A DNA stretch of 10,316 bases from Armatimonadota bacterium (GTDB taxonomy: Bacteria > Armatimonadota > Fimbriimonadia > Fimbriimonadales > ATM1), in NCBI GenBank assembly GCA_013816225.1, contig JACDEQ010000058.1, forward strand, positions 1 through 10,316, written 5' to 3'. Positions within the stretch are counted from its first letter, which is position 1. Each line of letters opens with the position of its first letter. Made by a program: the position numbers and the translations under genes. Shown in pieces: positions 5,997 to 10,316 of this stretch. The notes beneath the pieces are model-generated. The model was not told where the DNA came from and ran no database searches. It saw only the letters and a list, made by a program, of their open reading frames with translations.

Positions 5997-6875
5997 TTGC
6001 GAAACCTGCTGGCCACTTTGAGAGCGGCTGATGTCAAAAACGCTGAGTACGAATCAAAGAGAGAAGACTTCGTTCTTGATTTTACGCGTCATTTAGCGTA
6101 TTTCGCGGGCAAAATGTTCAATGGACGTAATGTGAACTGTCGTTACAATCAGGAAAATCGCCGCCAAATCATCGACTCCCGCGTAAATTCAACCAAAGTT
6201 GTCGGTGAAGCGATCGCTGAAGCTTCAAGTCCGCCAAAAGTTTGGCTTCAGGCAAGCACAGCCACGATTTACGCTCATCGCATTGACGCGCCAAATGACG
6301 AACTCACCGGCATTATCGGAGGAACAGAACCCAATGCTCCGACGACATGGAAATTTAGTGTCGACGTCGCAAAAAGGTGGGAACAAGCGGCGATAGAAGC
6401 GGTTACGCCAAAGACGCGAAAAGCATTAATGCGTTCCGCGATTACGCTCAGCCCCGATCACGGCGGTATTTTCGATGTGTTGCTCGGTCTGGTTCGACAC
6501 GGCTTAGGTGGGACTGCCGGCAACGGCCGCCAATATGTGTCATGGATACACGACCGCGATTTTATAAGGGCAGTTTACTGGCTGATCGAGCACGAGGAAA
6601 TGTCGGGACCAATAAACATTGCAGCGCCAAACCCGCTGCCGAACGCCGAATTTATGCGGATGCTGCGAGAAGCGTGGGGTATTTCGATCGGGCTTCCGGC
6701 TGCGAAATGGATGCTCGAAATAGGCGCATTCCTGATGCGATCGGAAACCGAGTTGATTTTGAAAAGCCGCCGTGTTGTGCCGACAAGACTGCTGAACGCG
6801 GGTTTTTCTTTCGATTTCCCGCTGTGGTCGGACGCGGCAAGTGACTTGTGCAAAAGGAGCCGCGTACCTGAATAG
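5997..6875 (+). pseudogene. TIGR01777-family SDR epimerase lacking its N-terminus (DUF1731 C-terminus intact)
   Basis: From about residue 42 (base 6120) the product matches the TIGR01777/YfcH-type extended short-chain dehydrogenases. The motifs, in order, are GRNVNCRYN, a SRV-x-ST-x-VGEAI helix, LQASTATIY (active-site Ser/Tyr region), RSAITLSPDHGGIF, YVSWIH, PINIAAPNPLPNAEFM and the C-terminal DUF1731 segment ending in SRRVVPTRLLNAGF. Intact members begin with a GGTGFIG-type NAD(P)-binding loop and about 55-60 residues before this point. Here those are replaced by an unrelated Arg/Lys/Asp-rich segment, and no ATG start or Shine-Dalgarno is present (TTG at 5997 is merely the first possible start). 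Without the dinucleotide loop it is unlikely to be an oxidoreductase. Local GC is about 42-48% on several lines, against 60% or more in mnmE, suggesting acquired DNA. The frame is otherwise unbroken, so loss may be recent or the product may be retained. Confidence 0.75.
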
Positions 6876-7103
6876 ATTCCCGGACCACTGCGTGCTCTTA
6901 AACTTCGGATATCGTTAAGATGGGGATCACAGTCCTCGATAAAGGTCAGGTCGAACATTATTCGCGAGCGACGGTCGGGTACGAGTCCAGCTGAGATCGT
7001 GGGTCCCAGCCCCAATGTGTCGAGCTAACGCAAACAACCACGACGGCGAAGCACATGATCCCTTTATACTCTAACGCACTCAAAAACTGGCACAATCAAA
7101 CTC
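6876..7103 (+). other. Intergenic region upstream of mnmE
   Basis: This 228-nt stretch holds no recognised gene. A 24-codon frame (6920-6994, ATG start) and a minus-strand frame running out of the SDR remnant to 7015 are both open but unsupported. TATACT at 7065-7070 is a possible -10 for mnmE with a leader of about 27 nt. No hairpin with a T-run marks the end of the SDR remnant. Confidence 0.5.
7065..7070 (+). promoter_or_regulatory. Possible mnmE -10 element
   Basis: TATACT matches the -10 consensus at five of six positions and lies 33 nt before the mnmE GTG. An alternative box, CACAAT at 7091-7096 preceded by GG, is 7 nt from the GTG, the same geometry as the two leaderless starts at 821 and 5523, but a weaker hexamer. 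No Shine-Dalgarno precedes the GTG, which favours a leaderless or very short leader. No -35 found for either. Confidence 0.35.
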
Positions 7104-8423
7104 GTGATCGACTTCTCTGAAACGATCGTCGCCCCGATCACCGGCCAGCAACGGGCCCCGGTTGCACTAATCCGTGTCAGCGGCGACAAGTCATGGGAAA
7201 TAGCTAAGAAGCTCTTCCCCGCTGCCGGACATGATCCGAATCGCGCTTACTTCGGACACATCGTCTCGGGTGGGGAGAAGTTGGACGAAGGCTACCTAAC
7301 CCTTTTCGAAAAGGGGCGCAGCTACACAGAAGAGGAGTCTTTCGAGGTCAGTTGCCATGGGAGCCCGGAGGCGGTGCGCAGGATCGTCGCCGCGATAGTC
7401 GACCTCGGAGCGCGTGCGGCTCGGCCAGGCGAGTTCACCGAAAGGGCGTTCCTGAATGGCCGGATAGACCTCACAAGAGCAGAAGCTGTGCGCGAAACAA
7501 TCGACGCGGCAACCGAGGCCCAGCGACTGCGCGCCACTCAGTTGAGAGCGGGTCGTCTCGCTGCAGAAGTCAACGGGATCCAGGTGCTAGTCGGCACGGA
7601 ACTTGCGCGGGCCGAAGCCACGGTCGACTTCTCGGAGGAAATCGGCGACCTCGACCGCAACTCGGCACGGGCAAACCTGGGCCAAGCGGTAGCAGGAATC
7701 GACAAGCTCCTAAGCGGCTACCAGGCTTCGCGCCTTATTCGAGAGGGCCTTCGCGTCGCAATCGTCGGGAGGCCCAATGTAGGCAAGTCGAGCCTGTTGA
7801 ACGCTCTTCTCGGGTCGGATCGGGCCATCGTGACGGACATACCGGGCACGACCCGCGATACCATCGAGGAGACCGCATCGATCGCCGGGTACCCGGTCGT
7901 CCTGACCGATACGGCCGGGCTGAGAGTGGCCTACGACGCTGTCGAACGCATCGGGGTCGAGCGCTCGCGAGCCACCATAGATGCTTCCGACCAGGTTTGG
8001 TTCGTGTATGAAGCCCCCGCAGGCTGGACGAGCAACGACGAAGCCCTTGCGGAATCGCTCGGCCGTCCGCCGGACCTTCTGATTGCGAACAAGACCGACC
8101 TGGGGAAAGCCAAGCTACTCCCAGCTTCCGTCATGGTATCCGCAACGTCGGGCACCGGGCTCGAGGCGCTGGAGCACCACGTGGAGGGGACCTTCGACGT
8201 GGGGGAGGGACTCGCCCTTGTCAACGAACGCCACCGGGAGGACCTTGTTGCTGCAAGGATTCAAGTCGAGCAGGCTCGCGATACACTTTCAACCGATCTA
8301 CCCACTGACCTCGCATGCGTCGACCTTTACGGAGCGATGCAAACCCTCGGCAGAATCACAGGTGAAACGGCGCCCGACGAGATCATCGAGCGAGTTTTCC
8401 GCGACTTCTGCATCGGCAAGTGA
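7104..8423 (+). CDS. mnmE: tRNA uridine-5-carboxymethylaminomethyl(34) synthesis GTPase MnmE
   Basis: MnmE, with MnmG, installs the (carboxymethyl)aminomethyl group on wobble U34 of several tRNAs, using GTP hydrolysis and a formyl-THF-type donor. The 439-residue product has the expected order: an N-terminal folate-binding domain (ETIVAPITG, then FTERAFLNGRIDLTRAEAV), a helical domain, and an inserted G domain with G1 GRPNVGKS (222-229), G2 TTRDT (249-253), G3 DTAG (269-272) and G4 NKTD (329-332). The catalytic C-terminal CIGK (436-439) ends the protein. Length is close to the usual 450-460. The start is GTG at 7104, which gives a normal N-terminus but has no Shine-Dalgarno. The downstream neighbour is tRNA-Cys, whose GCA anticodon is not a MnmE substrate. 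Confidence 0.97.
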   Translation: MIDFSETIVAPITGQQRAPVALIRVSGDKSWEIAKKLFPAAGHDPNRAYFGHIVSGGEKLDEGYLTLFEKGRSYTEEESFEVSCHGSPEAVRRIVAAIVDLGARAARPGEFTERAFLNGRIDLTRAEAVRETIDAATEAQRLRATQLRAGRLAAEVNGIQVLVGTELARAEATVDFSEEIGDLDRNSARANLGQAVAGIDKLLSGYQASRLIREGLRVAIVGRPNVGKSSLLNALLGSDRAIVTDIPGTTRDTIEETASIAGYPVVLTDTAGLRVAYDAVERIGVERSRATIDASDQVWFVYEAPAGWTSNDEALAESLGRPPDLLIANKTDLGKAKLLPASVMVSATSGTGLEALEHHVEGTFDVGEGLALVNERHREDLVAARIQVEQARDTLSTDLPTDLACVDLYGAMQTLGRITGETAPDEIIERVFRDFCIGK

Positions 8424-8428
8424 GCAGG

Positions 8429-8434
8429 TAGAAT
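8429..8434 (+). promoter_or_regulatory. Possible -10 element for tRNA-Cys and scpA
   Basis: TAGAAT preceded by GG lies just after the mnmE stop and 15 nt before the tRNA. It shares the GGTA-AAT pattern with the other boxes in this window. No clear -35 is present. Read-through from mnmE is an equally good source of the tRNA. Confidence 0.4.
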
Positions 8435-8449
8435 CCAAGCTCAAACATT

Positions 8450-8525
8450 GGCGCCGTACCCAAGTGGCTAAGGGAAGGGTCTGCAAAACCCTCATTCAGC
8501 AGTTCGAATCTGCTCGGCGCCTCCA
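8450..8525 (+). tRNA. tRNA-Cys (GCA anticodon), CCA encoded
   Basis: A complete cloverleaf can be drawn. The acceptor stem GGCGCCG pairs with CGGCGCC (8515-8521), seven pairs. The D-stem is CCC/GGG with AAGTGGCTAA loop. The anticodon arm AGGGT-CTGCAAA-ACCCT has anticodon GCA. A five-base variable loop follows, then T-arm AGCAG-TTCGAAT-CTGCT. The discriminator is U73 (8522), the cysteine identity base, and CCA is encoded at 8523-8525. It lies 26 nt after the mnmE stop and 34-61 nt before scpA, depending on start. Confidence 0.97.
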
Positions 8526-8569
8526 ACGCCCCCTTTTCGAACTCGAATCGCGAAGGCATATGGGGGCGT
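8526..8569 (+). repeat. Perfect 8-bp inverted repeat right after tRNA-Cys
   Basis: ACGCCCCC (8526-8533) pairs with GGGGGCGT (8562-8569), enclosing a 28-nt loop that itself has a small TTCG/CGAA pairing. It begins on the base after the encoded CCA. No T-run follows, so it is not a standard intrinsic terminator. It could aid tRNA 3'-end processing, stabilise the scpA mRNA or control scpA initiation. The 3' arm begins at the G of the ATG at 8560, one of two possible scpA starts. Confidence 0.5.
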
Positions 8570-8586
8570 CTATTCGGTTAGTCCGC

Positions 8587-9330
8587 ATGAGCCGTCTGAA
8601 AGAAAACGAATCGCTCACCCCAGGAGGCATCGCCACGCCGCCGCCTTTGCGGGTCGAGTCCGCCGCTTTCTCCGGCTCGCTTGTGACGCTCTTCCACCTG
8701 GCAAGGGATGGCCGTATCGACCTTGTGAACATTCCGCTCCTGCCGGTTTGCACAACCTACGTCGAATACTTGGAGGACATCGCCGGAGAAGATGTTGATA
8801 CCGCAGGCGCGGCGCTCCTCGCTCTTGCTTACTTGGTCGAGCGAAAGGCTTGGTCTCTTCTCCCAATCGCCGAGCCGCCTCTGCCTCAGGAAATGCCGGA
8901 GCTTCCCGATCCGACCGCTCACGAATACGCGCAGGCCGTCGACACCCTGGAAGAGTGGCGCCAAGAGCGTAGCCTAATGTTCTTCCGGCAAGCCGAAGTA
9001 TCCGCGAACTACGAGATTCCGTTCGAGATCGGCAAGATCAAACCGGAAGACCTAGCTCGCACGCTGGAAAGGCTCCTGAGCAAGGCCGTGCCAGACCCGA
9101 TCGCGCCGCACGGTTCGCCGCGGCCTTCGCTCGCCAACCTAATGAAGTCGATCCTCAGAGGGGTCCGCGAACGCGGAAGATCGACAATCGAGCAGATGCT
9201 TCCCGAGATTTACACGCGCCTCGACGTCGTATTCGTGTTCTTGGCCGTCCTGGAATTACTCAGAATCAGACAATTGGGAGCAACAATGATCGATGGAGAC
9301 GTAATCTTTGGCCAGGTAGAGAAATCATGA
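8587..9330 (+). CDS. scpA: Segregation and condensation protein A (kleisin)
   Basis: ScpA bridges the SMC head domains and, with ScpB, forms the bacterial condensin that compacts and segregates chromosomes. The 247-residue product has the N-terminal kleisin element (FSGSLVTLFHLARDGRIDL, then NIPL), matching the family's F-x-G-P-L-D-L-L-L-H-L-I pattern but with Pro-Leu-Asp degenerate. A central helical and Glu/Pro-rich linker follows, then the C-terminal winged helix (FVFLAVLELLRIRQLG). The ATG at 8587 is chosen tentatively; ATG at 8560 is in frame and adds nine residues, and neither has a clear Shine-Dalgarno. The frame also runs open upstream through the tRNA into mnmE, which is not coding. 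It overlaps scpB by ATGA. Confidence 0.88.
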   Translation: MSRLKENESLTPGGIATPPPLRVESAAFSGSLVTLFHLARDGRIDLVNIPLLPVCTTYVEYLEDIAGEDVDTAGAALLALAYLVERKAWSLLPIAEPPLPQEMPELPDPTAHEYAQAVDTLEEWRQERSLMFFRQAEVSANYEIPFEIGKIKPEDLARTLERLLSKAVPDPIAPHGSPRPSLANLMKSILRGVRERGRSTIEQMLPEIYTRLDVVFVFLAVLELLRIRQLGATMIDGDVIFGQVEKS

Positions 9331-9869
9331 ACGGAATCCCTGAAGCCCTCGAAGCTCTGCTCTTTGTTTCGGATTCACCAGTGACTGTGGAAGAGTTGGC
9401 CTACGCTTGTGACTGCGCCGTGCGCGACACCGAATCCGCGCTGACTTCTCTCGCCGACCGCATGGAAGCGAGCGGCGGTGTCCAACTCGTCCAAATCGCG
9501 GGTGGCTACCAAGTTTGCACAAAGGAGAATCACGCAGAGGCGATTGAGCGGTTGCTACGCCCAAGCCGTCAACGGTTGAGCAAATCCGCGCTCGAGGTTT
9601 TGGCAATAGTTGCATACCGGCAGCCGATCACGTTGAGCGAAATCGACTCCGTTCGCGGCGTCCAAAGCGATCATGGCGTCCGTAGCCTCGTAGATAAAGG
9701 CTTGGTAGAAGAAGTCGACCGCCGTCAAGCTCCGGGAAGGCCGATCTTGTACGGAACAACCAGACACTTCCTGCACCAGTTCAAGCTGAACGACCTAACG
9801 GACCTGCCTCCGTTACAAACGCAGATTGGGAGTGAACCTGAACCGGCGTTGGCGGAGGTGAGCGCGTGA
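9327..9869 (+). CDS. scpB: Segregation and condensation protein B
   Basis: ScpB dimers bind the ScpA linker and regulate SMC ATPase activity. The 180-residue product opens with the typical EALLFVSDSPVTVEEL (first winged helix). The family core (LSKSALEVLAIVAYRQPIT, then RGV, then GLVEEVDRRQAPGRPILYGTT) lies at residues about 90-155 and forms the second winged helix. A short Pro/Glu-rich tail follows. Length matches the family's 170-200. The ATG at 9327 overlaps the scpA TGA (ATGA), giving translational coupling and a balanced ScpA:ScpB supply; AGG at 9314-9316 is a modest ribosome site. The stop overlaps the next gene by GTGA. Confidence 0.96.
   Translation: MNGIPEALEALLFVSDSPVTVEELAYACDCAVRDTESALTSLADRMEASGGVQLVQIAGGYQVCTKENHAEAIERLLRPSRQRLSKSALEVLAIVAYRQPITLSEIDSVRGVQSDHGVRSLVDKGLVEEVDRRQAPGRPILYGTTRHFLHQFKLNDLTDLPPLQTQIGSEPEPALAEVSA
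9854..9861 (+). promoter_or_regulatory. Strong Shine-Dalgarno of the carboxypeptidase gene
   Basis: GGAGGTGA is a perfect match to the usual anti-Shine-Dalgarno and sits inside the scpB 3' end, 4 nt before the GTG at 9866. It confirms that start and shows that this organism also uses Shine-Dalgarno initiation. Confidence 0.75.
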
Positions 9870-10316
9870 GGGCGTTCGTGTTAGCCGTCGGAATCCTTGC
9901 CTCCGTATCAGCCGGCGCGGAGCCAGTGGTCGGCGCTAAGAGTGCCATCGTCATGGACGCAGCTACGGGAGCGATCTTATTCGAAAAAGATGCGCGAGCC
10001 ACCCGCTACCCTGCGAGCACCACGAAAGTTATGACGGCGCTCCTGCTCATCGAGCTAGTCAAGCCGGGCACAATGATTACCGCCCCGTTGGATGTCAAAC
10101 AAGTAACAGGCTCTAGCCTGCACCTCAAACCGGGAGAGCAGCTGACCCGCGAAGATGCCCTGTACGCGTTAATGCTTCGCAGCGCGAACGACGTTGCGCA
10201 CACGGTCGCTGTCCATATTGCTGGTTCGGACGCCAAGTTTGCTGCCTTGATGAACAAGAGGGCGGCAGAACTTGGCTGCGTCAACACTCACTTCCGCAAT
10301 CCTCACGGCCTGAACG
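9866..10316 (+). CDS. D-alanyl-D-alanine carboxypeptidase (peptidase S11), 3' end cut by window
   Basis: This penicillin-binding protein family removes the terminal D-Ala from peptidoglycan pentapeptides outside the cytoplasmic membrane. The visible 150 residues begin with a signal peptide (MRAFVLAVGILASVSAGA, cleavage likely near residue 18). The catalytic S51-T-T-K54 tetrad lies in YPASTTKVMTALL, the S106-A-N108 motif in LRSANDVAH, and the family's G-S-S-L-H-L and F-R-N-P-H-G-L segments follow. The KTG motif and C-terminal domain fall beyond the window. The start is GTG at 9866, overlapping the scpB stop (GTGA) and preceded by a strong GGAGGTGA. The frame stays open to the last base. It resembles DacF/PBP5-like enzymes; which subtype cannot be told. 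Confidence 0.94.
   Translation, partial: MRAFVLAVGILASVSAGAEPVVGAKSAIVMDAATGAILFEKDARATRYPASTTKVMTALLLIELVKPGTMITAPLDVKQVTGSSLHLKPGEQLTREDALYALMLRSANDVAHTVAVHIAGSDAKFAALMNKRAAELGCVNTHFRNPHGLN

Noticed and set aside
5806..6055. Two overlapping minus-strand frames of about 60 codons between the pterin dehydratase and the SDR remnant
   Set aside because: No supported start codon or ribosome site and no family recognised; they could be gene remains, but the sequence alone does not show it.
6920..6994. 24-codon frame starting ATG GGG ATC in the region before mnmE
   Set aside because: Too short, no Shine-Dalgarno, no recognisable product; open frames of this size arise by chance.
6575..7015. Minus-strand open frame of 146 codons across the SDR remnant and intergenic region
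   Set aside because: Mostly antisense to the SDR homologue; the part beyond 6875 shows no motif or ribosome site.
8083..8586. In-frame upstream extension of scpA through the tRNA into mnmE
   Set aside because: It would overlap mnmE in another frame and the tRNA; ScpA homology begins only after 8587.

Overview
The window is a gene-dense bacterial chromosome segment, roughly 55-65% GC over most of its length. It holds a complete or partial set of housekeeping genes and no prophage, transposase, CRISPR array or rRNA that I can see. Genes present include the MEP isoprenoid kinase IspE, an ATP-type PEP carboxykinase, the tRNA-modification GTPase MnmE, a tRNA-Cys, the condensin subunits ScpA/ScpB and a penicillin-binding D,D-carboxypeptidase. 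These do not fix the phylum. The mix of leaderless-looking starts (a -10 hexamer 6-8 nt before the start codon) with normal Shine-Dalgarno starts, plus rather divergent ScpA and MobA-like proteins, would fit Armatimonadota or another deep-branching phylum, but this is a weak guess.

Layout. (1) Positions 1-1304, plus strand: the 3' part of a secreted beta-rich protein (stop at 795), then a two-gene unit, a two-helix membrane protein (821-1087) overlapping a 74-residue zinc ribbon with an acidic tail (1080-1304). (2) Positions 1301-5399, minus strand: a tightly packed five-gene run read leftwards, pckA, a TSUP (TauE/SafE) permease, a small DUF1634-like membrane protein, ispE and a MobA-like nucleotidyltransferase. 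Gaps are a few bases or the genes overlap, so it is probably one operon. The end of this run and the zinc-ribbon gene are convergent and overlap at their stop codons. (3) Positions 5400-5522: divergent promoter region. (4) Positions 5523-5801: pterin-4a-carbinolamine dehydratase. (5) Positions 5802-7103: an AT-richer island carrying a TIGR01777-type SDR epimerase that has lost its N-terminal NAD(P)-binding loop, flanked by non-coding or unrecognised sequence. (6) Positions 7104-10316, plus strand: mnmE, tRNA-Cys(GCA), scpA, scpB and a D-Ala-D-Ala carboxypeptidase cut by the window end. The last three overlap by ATGA/GTGA junctions.

How the genes relate. scpA-scpB form the kleisin/winged-helix part of the SMC complex and the following carboxypeptidase trims peptidoglycan, a chromosome-segregation and cell-wall cluster. 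pckA (gluconeogenesis/anaplerosis), the anion exporter pair and ispE have no obvious shared pathway. ispE is next to a nucleotidyltransferase of the same broad fold as IspD, but that protein has a degenerate nucleotide loop. I do not see a convincing novel defence or mobile system. The best leads are the recurring -10/start-codon architecture, the truncated SDR island, and the inverted repeat between tRNA-Cys and scpA.
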